From an uncultured Clostridium sp. (GTDB lineage Bacteria; Bacillota; Clostridia; TANB77; CAG-508): a stretch of DNA of 32,619 nt. Positions 7,522 through 15,545 of this stretch are shown one piece after another (position 1 is the first letter of the stretch; every line of letters starts with the position of its first letter). The position numbers and the translations under genes are program-made. The stretch is taken from the NCBI GenBank assembly GCA_900553865.1, contig USFC01000008.1:1-32619 (forward strand). The letters run 5' to 3'. The notes beneath the pieces are model-generated. The model was not told where the DNA came from. It was given only the letters and a program-made list of their open reading frames with translations, and made no database searches.

Positions 7522-9918
7522 CTATATTTCTGCATAAGCTGTTCCATTTTGTCTACGTGCTTGTTGCAATAATCTTTCCATTTCTAATGCTACTTTTGTA
7601 CTTCCAAATTGAATTACTAATGTCTTTAATTCTCCTGAATTATTTGACTTACTACCTTCATAATTAGATAAAACATCTTCAAATGTTTCTCTCATTATGC
7701 TTTGTGGTGCCGTAATTTCTGGGTTACTTCTTGCTCCAGAATATTCACCAAATACTGCAAGAGTTTCATCATATGCAACATTACCTTTTGCTAATCGTGG
7801 TAAAGATACTCCACTCATTGTAGGCATATTTATACCAAAAGAACCTCCACCTAACCAATCTGGCATTTTAAAATGCATATTATTTAATGAACGGATTACC
7901 TTATTTACTCCTGTAACTACTCCATTTGTCATTTTTTCTACTCCGCCTAAAATCCAATTTATAGGATTTCTTATCGCAAGCCATATATTATTCCATATTT
8001 CAGAAGTTTTATTTTTAATTCCACCCCAAATATTATTCCATATTGATTTTATACTATTTAAAACTTCATTTATCTTGTTTTTTACATTAATTATATTAGT
8101 TTCTATAATGTTTCTCATTCCAGGAAATATAGAATCTATCTTATTTAATAAGTTGTCCCAAATATTAGTAGCAAAATTCTTTATTCCATCCCAAATATTA
8201 CTCCATGTATTTTTTATTCCTTCTAGCACATTTGATATTATTGCTTTTACCATTAATATTTTGCTATTTATTACATTCCATATCATTCCAAATATTCCTG
8301 ATACAAAATCTTTTAATCCACTCCATGCTTTCTCCCAATCACCAGTAAATACTCCTGTTAAAAACTCAATTAAACCTCCTAAAGCTTTCAAGAAGTTAGT
8401 CACCATTTCTATTGCATTTTGAAAATATTCTTGCACAATAGGATCAGAAGTAAATTCTTTTATTTTGTTAGTTAGTATTTCTATTAAAGTTAATAGTTTA
8501 TTCAAAGCATCCCACATTGTTTGAATTAATTCTGTCCCTTTATTATCAGTATTCCATGCATTGTTCCATGCATTTGCAATATTCGCTATACTATCACATA
8601 TATTTTGAAATATTTTTAATATCAATTCTATTGTTTGTTGTCCTGTACCACTAGACCATACTTCATTCCAGGATTTTCCTACAGATATTACTGCTTCTTT
8701 TATTCTTTCAAAAGCATTTTTTGCACTATTAATTGTTTTTTGTCCTTGATTATTCCATGCTTCTTTAAATGGTGCAAAGAATTTGCTTAGTTTTTCTTTC
8801 CATTTGTTAGCCCATGTAAGCATAGAATTATCTACTTGTGATAAATCAATACTAGGTGTTGCACTTCCATTTTCATTACTATTATTATCTGAAACATTAT
8901 TTATTTCGCTATGTACACTACTTAATGATTTGTTGGTTTGTTTTGCACTATTTGATGCACTTTTCATTGAATTTGCTGTAGCTTTTGCGAATATATTTAC
9001 TCCACTAAATGCATACACTAAACTTTGAACTGCTTTCATTAAGTTATATATCAAGTTAGTTACAAATTGTATTATTGGAGCAAACACACTTCCCATTGCA
9101 TATTTCATATATTCAATATTAGCACTTAATTGTTGTGCTTGTGCATTTTGACTTGATAGCCAACTAGTAGCACAATTTTTTAATGTTTGATATATACTTC
9201 TCAATCCAATCAAAGCAACTGCATATCTTAATACTTTTCCAATACCATCTTTTAAACTATTGCCCATTCCTTTTATATAATTTGTAATATTTTGTGTTAT
9301 TTTTGGCATTTGATTAAATGTATTCTTTAAACTTTTTGTCGATTCTTTAGTTTTATTTATTTCTTGTTTTAGTTTTGTTTGTTCTTGTTTTGTTTTAGAA
9401 ACTATTTCACTTACTTTATTGTAATTATCTACAAACTTTTGATTTAAATTAATATCATATTTAAATCCTTTTCCTATTGGTATCTCTTGCCATTTTCCTT
9501 CTGCTTCTTTTTTAGCCTTTTCTAATTCTATTCTAGCTTTTTCTAATTTCTTTTTATAATTGGATATATCTATCATCTTACCCATATCGTATGTTTTACC
9601 TTTTAATGCATCAAATTCTCTTGAATATCCTTTTATATTTATATTTTTTAGTTTAAATTTTCTTTTATTATGTGTAATAATTATATTACTTATATCACCT
9701 GGATCAAATATATTTTGAATTTGTTTTTTGGCTTTTTTCATCTCTTTAGATACTTGTGATATATTTACCTTTGCAGTTATATCTTTTATATTTACATTGT
9801 TAAATTCTTTTTGTATTTTTGATAATTGCTTTTTTATAGAAGGAGTTAGCTTTTTAAATTCTTTTACTGCTTTTTCTACACTTGCATTTACTATAATATC
9901 TAATTCTTCAATCGTCAT
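7522..9918 (-). CDS. tail tape measure protein
   Basis: 798 residues. The N-terminal 210 residues are lysine-rich coiled coil. A hydrophobic stretch (about 225-315) contains likely membrane-active helices, then a polar linker follows. Residues about 375-690 hold a repeated Trp-containing helical unit (variants of W-N-N-I-W-x-x-I-K), typical of tape measures. The end returns to a short globular segment. It sets tail length by spanning the tube lumen during assembly with the G/GT chaperones. Unusually, it is separated from the chaperone genes by a membrane-protein gene and two terminator-like hairpins. Ribosome site: AGGGGAAAA before the ATG. Confidence 0.92.
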   Translation of the reverse strand: MTIEELDIIVNASVEKAVKEFKKLTPSIKKQLSKIQKEFNNVNIKDITAKVNISQVSKEMKKAKKQIQNIFDPGDISNIIITHNKRKFKLKNINIKGYSREFDALKGKTYDMGKMIDISNYKKKLEKARIELEKAKKEAEGKWQEIPIGKGFKYDINLNQKFVDNYNKVSEIVSKTKQEQTKLKQEINKTKESTKSLKNTFNQMPKITQNITNYIKGMGNSLKDGIGKVLRYAVALIGLRSIYQTLKNCATSWLSSQNAQAQQLSANIEYMKYAMGSVFAPIIQFVTNLIYNLMKAVQSLVYAFSGVNIFAKATANSMKSASNSAKQTNKSLSSVHSEINNVSDNNSNENGSATPSIDLSQVDNSMLTWANKWKEKLSKFFAPFKEAWNNQGQKTINSAKNAFERIKEAVISVGKSWNEVWSSGTGQQTIELILKIFQNICDSIANIANAWNNAWNTDNKGTELIQTMWDALNKLLTLIEILTNKIKEFTSDPIVQEYFQNAIEMVTNFLKALGGLIEFLTGVFTGDWEKAWSGLKDFVSGIFGMIWNVINSKILMVKAIISNVLEGIKNTWSNIWDGIKNFATNIWDNLLNKIDSIFPGMRNIIETNIINVKNKINEVLNSIKSIWNNIWGGIKNKTSEIWNNIWLAIRNPINWILGGVEKMTNGVVTGVNKVIRSLNNMHFKMPDWLGGGSFGINMPTMSGVSLPRLAKGNVAYDETLAVFGEYSGARSNPEITAPQSIMRETFEDVLSNYEGSKSNNSGELKTLVIQFGSTKVALEMERLLQQARRQNGTAYAEI

Positions 9919-9952
9919 TTTTCCCCTTTTCCCCCCTTTCAGTCATAAAAAT

Positions 9953-9978
9953 AAAACTGCCAATACGATTGCAGTTTT
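9953..9978 (-). terminator. terminator upstream of the tape measure gene
   Basis: Minus-strand stem AAAACTGC/GCAGTTTT (8 bp, extended inside by AAT/ATT with one bulge), followed by ATTTTTATG. It is the second of two hairpins between the moron-like gene and the tape measure gene. Confidence 0.6.
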
Positions 9979-9984
9979 AAATAT

Positions 9985-10036
9985 AATAAGAAAACACTTA
10001 CTTAGGTAAGTGTACTTAGGTAAGTGTTTTCTTATT
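9985..10036. terminator. long hairpin with tandem 14-bp repeat after the moron-like gene
   Basis: Arms 9985-10008 and 10013-10036 pair over 24 bp (17 perfect, then two G-U pairs) around a 4-base loop. Within it ACTTAGGTAAGTGT is repeated exactly in tandem (10000-10013 and 10014-10027). It starts nine bases after the moron-like gene's stop. A hairpin this strong should stop transcription, or, with the second hairpin, limit read-through into the tape measure. Confidence 0.75.
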
Positions 10037-10045
10037 TAAAAAAAA

Positions 10046-10645
10046 TTAATACATAGATGCTTCTACTATTTTAAAAGAGGCATTTTGTATTGCATCTAGT
10101 TTATCACTTTCAACATATTCAAACAATTTAAATTCTTGACTTTGTCCTGCATTTAAACTATTTGCATAAATATAGTCATTAGCTAACCTATTTCCATTTT
10201 CATCAATTGCTTCAACTTGAATATTAAATGATTTTGTTTCTGAAGTCTTGTTTTTTACATTAACGACTAACTTTGTATTTATAAATCCATACTTATCTTT
10301 AGTAACTTCAAAATTACCTAATGTCACATCTACATCATTTGTTAATATTTCAGCTGTACTATTACCGCTTACTTTATCTAAATCTTTACCTATTTCATTA
10401 AATCCTTCTGATAATGCTCTTTGTGAATTTATTGTTATTATTATTGTAAGTATTGAAAGTATTATTCCTGCTATTGCCATTCCTTTACTTGCTTTTTTAG
10501 TTAGTGATACTATACCAAATATAACTGCTAAAATTCCCATTATAAATGATAAATTATTTACTATTGGAATAAATGATGTGCATATTCCTATTATTCCTAA
10601 TACTAAACTTGCTGTAGCAAAGCCACTTTTCTTTGTTTGTTCCAT
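10046..10645 (-). CDS. moron-like membrane protein (DUF4190-like plus extracellular beta domain)
   Basis: 199 residues. Residues about 8-72 contain three hydrophobic segments with the pattern GFATASLVLGIIGI ... GMAIAGIILSIL, resembling DUF4190 membrane domains. Residues 95-198 are a soluble beta-rich domain (VTLGNFEVTKDKYGFINTKLVV) of the kind found in lipoprotein-like FxLYD/DUF5067 proteins, probably outside the membrane. It does not look like a virion component. It is inserted between the tail chaperones and the tape measure, with its own extended -10 promoter (10678-10688) and a double hairpin after its stop. That is the layout of a moron, a cargo gene expressed from the prophage, for which superinfection exclusion or a change in the host surface is plausible but unproven. 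Confidence 0.8.
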   Translation of the reverse strand: MEQTKKSGFATASLVLGIIGICTSFIPIVNNLSFIMGILAVIFGIVSLTKKASKGMAIAGIILSILTIIITINSQRALSEGFNEIGKDLDKVSGNSTAEILTNDVDVTLGNFEVTKDKYGFINTKLVVNVKNKTSETKSFNIQVEAIDENGNRLANDYIYANSLNAGQSQEFKLFEYVESDKLDAIQNASFKIVEASMY

Positions 10646-10677
10646 AACAAATTCCTCCTTCTATTTTTATATGTCGT

Positions 10678-10688
10678 ATTATATCATA
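10678..10688 (-). promoter_or_regulatory. extended -10 promoter of the moron-like gene
   Basis: TATGATATAAT on the minus strand matches the TRTGnTATAAT extended -10 form. No good -35 is present. TGTCG occurs three times nearby (10672-10676, 10695-10699, 10705-10709), which might be operator half sites. Confidence 0.6.
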
Positions 10689-10736
10689 TTTTATTGTCGA
10701 AATTTGTCGTTTCTTGCGATAATTTCAATTTTTATA

Positions 10737-11018
10737 TTATCCTTTAAAAATTCTTCTTTGCTCTTCTAAAGTTTGTTCTTCTTCATCTTCCTTAAAAAGT
10801 TCTGGATAATTATCTTTTATTAATATAATTTTTGCATTTTGATTCATGCAATCACCTGCTATTAATTTATTGGTTACCGCTTCTTGAAGAATTATTTCCC
10901 TTTTTAAATCATCCATTATCTTAATTAAATGTGCTTGACAATATTTATTGATTTCTATATATCTACTATTCCAAAATTCCTGTGGTTTCATATCAAAATA
11001 GTAAGCAAGACTTTCCAT
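10737..11018 (-). CDS. T extension of the tail assembly chaperone (made by -1 frameshift)
   Basis: The frame encodes ...LVELIYSMESLAYYFDMKPQEFWNSRYIEI..., the helical pattern of lambda gpT-like extensions, which bind the tape measure. The only ATG (11018) has no ribosome site in the 20 bases before it, and the same frame stays open upstream to 11228, overlapping the gpG gene in the -1 frame. It is therefore expected to be made as a gpG-T fusion. A canonical T_TTT_TTC slippery heptamer, in register with gpG, lies at 11225-11219. A slip near the gpG end (GCA_AAA_CAA, 11107-11099) would fit the usual geometry better but is not canonical. Confidence 0.75.
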   Translation of the reverse strand: MESLAYYFDMKPQEFWNSRYIEINKYCQAHLIKIMDDLKREIILQEAVTNKLIAGDCMNQNAKIILIKDNYPELFKEDEEEQTLEEQRRIFKG

Positions 11019-11074
11019 TGAATAAATTAGTTCTACTAGATTATTAGATTTTTTTATATCTAATATAATATTAT

Positions 11075-11521
11075 CTAATCCATGTGAGTTTGAAATTCTT
11101 GTTTTGCTATTTCCCCTATAGCTGTCTCTGCTGATTTTCGAATTAAATCGTTCATATTCATTGTTAATAAAGGATTTGATATCATTTCTTTTAGTTCTTT
11201 CTTGTTCATTTTCTTTTTGAAAAAACCCTCATCATTCAAAGCCTCTGCAATCTTTTCATATAAATCATTTATTGTTATTCCTTCTGTTCTACAATCATCT
11301 ATAAAATCATATACTTCATTTGATGATGCAAATGCACTTTTACCTTCTTCATCTTCTGCTAATTTAAATATTATTTTTGAAAGTGCTTCTCCATCTAATA
11401 TAGAGTATGCTTTTGTAAATACTTCTTCGAAGTTTTTGTTTTTTAGTAGATTAGCTATTTCTACTATTTTTCTTGTTTTTAGTACTAAATTAATTGTTTT
11501 ATTTTTTGTTTCTATTATCAT
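11075..11521 (-). CDS. tail assembly chaperone gpG
   Basis: 148 residues, helical and charged, ending QEFQTHMD. It lies between the tail tube and the T-type frame, the usual position of G. The expected role is to coat the tape measure during tail assembly, with a minority product extended by -1 frameshift into the T frame. The ribosome site AAAGGAGAG (just upstream of ATG 11521) can be buried in a hairpin (11528-11549), so its translation may be set low relative to the tube protein. Confidence 0.8.
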   Translation of the reverse strand: MIIETKNKTINLVLKTRKIVEIANLLKNKNFEEVFTKAYSILDGEALSKIIFKLAEDEEGKSAFASSNEVYDFIDDCRTEGITINDLYEKIAEALNDEGFFKKKMNKKELKEMISNPLLTMNMNDLIRKSAETAIGEIAKQEFQTHMD

Positions 11522-11527
11522 TTAATT

Positions 11528-11565
11528 TCTCTCCTTTGCAAAAGAGAGAAGACTTTTCAGCCTTC
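11528..11565 (-). promoter_or_regulatory. terminator-like stem plus ribosome-site hairpin before gpG
   Basis: After the tube gene, GAAGGCT-GAAA-AGTCTTC (11565-11548; 7 bp with one G-U and a GNRA loop) precedes a T-rich run. Immediately downstream, TCTCTC pairs with GAGAGA (11549-11528) and covers the gpG ribosome site. The two stems share two bases and so partly exclude each other. The likely effect is to reduce gpG expression compared with the very abundant tube protein. Confidence 0.55.
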
Positions 11566-11570
11566 CCTTA

Positions 11571-12056
11571 TTAAAATTTTGTTGAATCTCCTTCTACTGG
11601 GTATCCATCTGTTTCTACTACTTTTGACTCTTTATATACTCTCATTGTGTCTTTTATAAAGTCTCCATCATTCATTTCTTGTCCTGCTATATCAACAGTG
11701 CATTTTACTGACTGAACTAATGGTTTATTATCAACTGATGCTGTTGTTTCTGGATATTCTAAGAATAAGAATATAGTTGTATCTGCATCAGCTATAGCTT
11801 GAATAGCTTTATGTGTTTCTTGAATAAACATCATTTCAATATCTACTGTCTCTGCTTTTCTTTTTCCTTTTGCCATTCTTTCTTCTTCTAAATCTAGAGC
11901 ACTATATGTTTGTCCTTCTTTTAAAGTTTTCAATTGACCTACTTTTTGAACATAACCTATACTTATTCTATCTCCTGTTAATGTTGTTGAATAAGATACC
12001 TTTGCTTTCATTGCAACTTGTGGTGTTGTTGTTTTTGGTGTTACTGCATCTCCCAT
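11571..12056 (-). CDS. major tail tube protein
   Basis: 161 residues. It resembles the TP901-1-type major tail proteins of Gram-positive siphoviruses: an N-terminal VTPKTTTPQVAMKAKVSY segment, a central beta region, and a C-terminal end that repeats a beta motif. It polymerises as stacked hexamers around the tape measure. It lies between the tail terminator and the G/GT genes, as expected. Ribosome site AGGAGGAATTAAAA before ATG 12056. Confidence 0.85.
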   Translation of the reverse strand: MGDAVTPKTTTPQVAMKAKVSYSTTLTGDRISIGYVQKVGQLKTLKEGQTYSALDLEEERMAKGKRKAETVDIEMMFIQETHKAIQAIADADTTIFLFLEYPETTASVDNKPLVQSVKCTVDIAGQEMNDGDFIKDTMRVYKESKVVETDGYPVEGDSTKF

Positions 12057-12068
12057 TTTTAATTCCTC

Positions 12069-12455
12069 CTATCTTAAATTAAAAGAGCTCGTTATAGAAT
12101 TATAACGAACTTCAAATGTTATTGTTATACCATATTTTTGCAATATAGGGTCATATGTTGCAGGACTGGTATTTGTCCTTATAAAATTTAATTCTTGAAG
12201 TTTTGTATCAACTTCGTCTGTCATTTGCATTGCTTGTCTTTGCTTTTCATTCCAACAAGTTATTGAAATTTGAAATGTAGAACGAATTGGAAATCCATTT
12301 TCTGTTAAATTTACTGACTTTAAAGGTGTGTGTAATTCCAATATAGGAAATTTACTTTCTGTATTTGGATTACTTAAAATTGGTTTATTTTTATACAAAT
12401 TTTCTAGCTTTTCATATACTAAATCGCTAAACTCTTTTATACTTAAATCTTTCAT
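12069..12455 (-). CDS. tail terminator / tail completion protein
   Basis: 128 residues from ATG 12455, which AAAGGAG precedes by eight bases. A GTG at 12464 lies too close to that site to be the start. The product has the alpha/beta layout of gpU-like tail terminators (an N-terminal helix, a PILELHTPLKS strand, ISITCWNEKQRQAMQMTDEV, then paired strands). It would cap the finished tail and join it to the head. The start codon overlaps (ATGA) the stop of the upstream gene, but only if that gene is read with its +1 frameshift. Confidence 0.7.
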   Translation of the reverse strand: MKDLSIKEFSDLVYEKLENLYKNKPILSNPNTESKFPILELHTPLKSVNLTENGFPIRSTFQISITCWNEKQRQAMQMTDEVDTKLQELNFIRTNTSPATYDPILQKYGITITFEVRYNSITSSFNLR

Positions 12456-12989
12456 TTTGTACACTCCTTTAACATTTCATTCAGTTTTTCTTTAACTATT
12501 TCTGTATTTTCATTTCTACTTTTAAATTCTGCATCTCCTAAAAAATGATTTGCTTTTGCTCCGAACTGCTACATAAAATTGTTTTCCACTTATTGTTACA
12601 ATAGGATAATTTAATGTTCTTCCTACTTTGTTTATAGGTATATACCATTCTGTATAACCTGATTCAATAAAGTGTTTTGTTTTTCCTATATGTTCTTGTT
12701 CTGCCCATTGTCCTGTTCCAAAATATTCAAACCATAAATAAGATTGTCCATTTTCAGTCATAAATTTAGAAGGGTCAGCATAGACCCTTCCTTTTACTTC
12801 TTTTGTAGACATATCTATCATTTCTACTATTATACCATCTTCTTTATGGCTTTTTTCTAGTTTTACTGCATACCCTTGAATATTTTTTAGTATATCTTCA
12901 GTTATTATTTTTGCAGTTTGTGGTAGTTTTTGAATTATAGCATTAATATTTTTGAAATTATGTTTTATTTTTATATCACAGCTTATCAT
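12452..12989 (-). CDS. HK97 gp10-like tail component, +1 frameshift at CGG
   Basis: Joined product about 178 residues: 12989-12564 (142 codons ending YVAV), skip C12563, then 12562-12452 (G-A-K-A-N-H-F-L-G-D-A-E-F-K... to TGA). The first frame alone gives 154 residues and ends in an arginine/serine-rich nonsense tail. The second frame has clear coding character and ends with an ATGA overlap with the next gene. The N-terminal part has the HK97-gp10 layout, with WFEYFGTGQWAEQEH and a basic end. The in-frame codon at the switch is CGG (12563-12561), in the context GTT-CGG-A. Either a programmed +1 shift or a single inserted C explains it; see the finding on CGG. Confidence 0.8.
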
Positions 12990-13315
12990 TTTTGCATTTT
13001 CTCCATTCTATATACATATGTATTTCCTATTTTATTTTTATCTAATACTCTATATTCAGGAATAAACTCCTCTAGTTTTGAGACGTCTTCAAATGATACT
13101 CCGTCACCTTTTTCTATTTCGTAATCTCTTGTACTTCTACCTTTATAAATACTATAATCTACTTCTCCTGTAGACTTTTTGTCTAGTTCATTTACGTCTT
13201 GTTGCATGTTTAGCCAAGCTATGCTTTTATATTCCCATTTTTTTTCTGTTTCGCCGTGGTCTTCTATCTCTTCATATTCTGATATATGTACTTTTGTTAA
13301 ATCTCGTAATAACAT
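12986..13315 (-). CDS. head-tail connector / head closure protein
   Basis: 109 residues of mostly beta structure (MLLRDLTKVHISEYEEIEDH, WLNMQQDVNELDKK, EIEKGDGVSFEDVS), matching the small minor-capsid or head-closure proteins that follow the adaptor in SPP1-like phages. It overlaps the next gene by four bases and the previous by one, in a tightly coupled connector block. The function comes from size, fold pattern and position, with no catalytic motif. Confidence 0.65.
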   Translation of the reverse strand: MLLRDLTKVHISEYEEIEDHGETEKKWEYKSIAWLNMQQDVNELDKKSTGEVDYSIYKGRSTRDYEIEKGDGVSFEDVSKLEEFIPEYRVLDKNKIGNTYVYRMEKMQK

Positions 13316-13602
13316 TACTTGAATATCCTTATTGAAACTACATCTATTCGTAGTTTCTTTTCTATATCATTGAATGATGAGGAAATACTTCCTTCATTTC
13401 TTGATAAAAGACCTTCTGCACCTCTTGCATTGTATTCGGAAATAACAGCTTTTTTTATATATGGAAATAATTTTTTATCAGTTTCTTTACGATTAGAAGC
13501 ATCACAGGCAATAGAAGTCATATCTACTATGATGTCTTGTATTATATTATCTGTATTTTCAATATAATTTGCTCCTAATCTTTGTTTTATTTGTTCTAAC
13601 AT
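13315..13602 (-). CDS. head-tail adaptor (gp6/gp15-like connector)
   Basis: 95 residues, helical (MLEQIKQRLGANY... DIIVDMTSIACDASNRKETDKKLFPYIKKAVISEYNARGAEG), resembling the Phage_connect/gp15 adaptor proteins that bind the portal after packaging. The conserved-looking phrase ARGAEGLLSRNEGSISSSF near the end is typical of this group. It sits directly after the capsid gene in transcription order, before the head-closure protein. Confidence 0.7.
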   Translation of the reverse strand: MLEQIKQRLGANYIENTDNIIQDIIVDMTSIACDASNRKETDKKLFPYIKKAVISEYNARGAEGLLSRNEGSISSSFNDIEKKLRIDVVSIRIFK

Positions 13603-13617
13603 CTATTGCCTTCCTTT

Positions 13618-14811
13618 CTATCCTTTTGAGATTATTCTTGCTATAGCAATTTCTTTATGGTTATATGTATTTCCATCAGAACCTACTACTAAATCCCAGT
13701 TTGCTCCATCTGCTAATTCTTCATCTGTTGGTGAATCTGTTGCTTGATTTTTCATTAAGTAACTAACACCATGAGGAGCCATTACTTTTCTTTGTCTTTC
13801 ATATAAGTAATCTCTATCATTGTCAGCATCTCTATCCATTTCATGAGGTACTTTTGCTCCTAAGTCTTCATAGTCAAATGCTCCTTTTCCGAAAACATAA
13901 GTAACATACTTAGAATCTCCATATCCTGAAACTTCATAGTAGTTTGCAATATCTCCTACTGTAGGGTTTTCTACTGGAGTATATTTTGTACTAACTCCTG
14001 AACCACTCTTTGTATAATATGTTTTTCCTTCTGTCAAAGATGTATCAGAAGTTTTTGCATATGTTGGTTTTCCCTCTTCTTCTGTTATTTCATCATATTC
14101 AATTAATAATTTTCCATTCCATGTATAAACATTTAATTCTCTTTCGATTCCATTTGGATCATTATATCTTAAATTTGTTACTAACTTTTTACCTTCTAGA
14201 TTTGTCACTATTACAGAGTTTGCCACTGCTAATTTGAAGTTTCTTCTTCTATCACCACATGCTTTTTGCAATGCAGTATTTAATGTAGTTTCGGCTACTG
14301 CTGACTCTGTTTCTCCTGATATATCATATGTATGTTTTGATGCAAAAACTTTGCCTGCATCAGATTTCATAGAGAATAATGCTTTTGTTATAATTAATAA
14401 TACATCTTCCCATGCACTATCCCAATAATCTCCTAGTTGGTCTGCAACTTGACTCATAAAATCTTTTTTAGATGTTACATCGTATGTAAAATCATCTTCA
14501 TAGAATTTGTCTTTTCTACCAATAACAACAACACCTTGTTTGTATGTTGGTAATGTTTTTCCTTCATCATATTTAGTTTTTCCATCATAATTTACTGGTT
14601 TACCTTTTAATCTTCCTATCATTGGAATTATTCCATATTCAGCACCAGTTTGTGATGCAAACATTTCTCTTATTTTGTTGTTTCCTTGTAATACTCCTGA
14701 TTTTATTAATAAATTTAATCTTTCTTGTGGAATTGTGTCATAATAAGCACCAAATGCTCTTTCATTAAAATATTTTTTGTTAAATGTTCCTGTACTTGTG
14801 TAATCTCCCAT
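13618..14811 (-). CDS. major capsid protein (HK97-type) with an inserted beta domain
   Basis: 397 residues. The body has HK97-type capsid features: N-terminal arm, E-loop region with KGKPVNYDGKTKYDEG, and a later P-domain-like VYTWNGKLLIEYDE ... YVTYVFGKGAFDYEDL. Between those last two phrases, residues about 243-296 carry an insert, TSDTSLTEGKTYYT ... NYYEVS, a compact beta motif seen in various phage surface proteins. Removing it leaves a contiguous capsid pattern, so it is probably a surface-exposed decoration domain. The scaffold gene lies immediately upstream. Confidence 0.9.
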   Translation of the reverse strand: MGDYTSTGTFNKKYFNERAFGAYYDTIPQERLNLLIKSGVLQGNNKIREMFASQTGAEYGIIPMIGRLKGKPVNYDGKTKYDEGKTLPTYKQGVVVIGRKDKFYEDDFTYDVTSKKDFMSQVADQLGDYWDSAWEDVLLIITKALFSMKSDAGKVFASKHTYDISGETESAVAETTLNTALQKACGDRRRNFKLAVANSVIVTNLEGKKLVTNLRYNDPNGIERELNVYTWNGKLLIEYDEITEEEGKPTYAKTSDTSLTEGKTYYTKSGSGVSTKYTPVENPTVGDIANYYEVSGYGDSKYVTYVFGKGAFDYEDLGAKVPHEMDRDADNDRDYLYERQRKVMAPHGVSYLMKNQATDSPTDEELADGANWDLVVGSDGNTYNHKEIAIARIISKG

Positions 14812-14829
14812 TTTTTATACCTTCTTTCT

Positions 14830-15399
14830 TTAATTTTTATATTTTGATAATTTGCAAAGTTCTTCATAAGTCATTTGACTTTCTGGTTTGGAACCTTCAA
14901 TATTGTCACCTGTTTGTGGTGGTGGTTCTTTAGAATACTCATTTATTACTTTTTCTCTTTCACTTTTTACAGCCTTTTCTAATGTTTCTAGTTTACTTTT
15001 TATTGTTTCAGCTGTTTCATATTCAAAGTTAAAAGTTATAAAATCTAATGGTATTCCTTTTGCTGTTGCTTGCTTAATAGTTTCAGATTTTAATTCATTT
15101 ATTGAATTTTGTTTTTCTGCTTTCTCTGCCCTAGTTTTCCATTGTTCTAGTTCATAGTTTTTCTTCTCATCTGCATCCATCTTTGCAAGTTTTTCAGCCT
15201 CTTCTAATTTGTTTTTTTGTTCTTCTTCCCATTTTTTTCTTTCATTATCTAGTCTTGTATTCATAGCTTGTGCAACTTTTTTGTCGTATTCACTTTGATA
15301 TTTTTTATTACTAGCTAATAATTCATCTAATGAGATTTCTTTTTCTGGTTCTGTTTCAGGTGTAATTTCTGCCCCAGTTCCTTTCTTTTCTTCTTCCAT
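14830..15399 (-). CDS. capsid scaffolding protein (DUF4355)
   Basis: 189 residues from ATG 15399, which AAGGAG precedes by five bases; a TTG six codons earlier has no such site. The product is highly charged and almost entirely coiled coil (KKWEEEQKNKLEEAEKLAKM), with an acidic N-terminus and a C-terminal SQMTYEELCKLSKYK capsid-binding tail, the DUF4355 scaffold layout. It would guide procapsid assembly and be lost from the mature head. It is directly upstream of the capsid gene. Confidence 0.9.
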   Translation of the reverse strand: MEEEKKGTGAEITPETEPEKEISLDELLASNKKYQSEYDKKVAQAMNTRLDNERKKWEEEQKNKLEEAEKLAKMDADEKKNYELEQWKTRAEKAEKQNSINELKSETIKQATAKGIPLDFITFNFEYETAETIKSKLETLEKAVKSEREKVINEYSKEPPPQTGDNIEGSKPESQMTYEELCKLSKYKN

Positions 15400-15418
15400 T
15401 TTTTCTCCTTGTCTCAAT

Positions 15419-15470
15419 TTGTTCTCTATAGCCCAAATTGTTACTTAATATTCTGTTGTTCTTTATAGCC
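15419..15470. repeat. 15-bp direct repeat in the scaffold leader
   Basis: GGCTATARAGAACAA (minus strand) occurs at 15470-15456 and 15433-15419, with one difference and a 37-base period. It lies between the terminator at 15497-15516 and the scaffold start. Function unknown; it might mark a promoter or processing region for the capsid genes. Confidence 0.4.
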
Positions 15471-15496
15471 TGCTCCAGTAAAAAGGCATAAAAAAA

Positions 15497-15516
15497 TAGA
15501 CGCACGTCTACGTCTA
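15497..15516 (-). terminator. terminator before the scaffold gene
   Basis: On the minus strand TAGACG can pair with either of two CGTCTA/GTCTA segments, and the stem is followed directly by seven T residues (complement of 15496-15490). It closes the small accessory group at 15546-16108. Confidence 0.6.
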
Positions 15517-15545
15517 AAAATTTATAATTATAAAATGTTGATAAC

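Noticed and set aside
7697..8422. Long plus-strand open frame inside the tape measure gene
   Set aside because: Antisense to a strong coding gene in very AT-rich DNA, no ribosome site, and composition expected of a shadow frame.
11049..11055. Run of seven As after the gpG stop as a slip site
   Set aside because: It lies downstream of the gpG stop codon and cannot move ribosomes from gpG into the T frame.
11110..11116. GGGGAAA as the gpG slippery site
   Set aside because: It is not in the X_XXY_YYZ register of the gpG frame (read GGG-GAA-A), so it cannot drive the required -1 shift.
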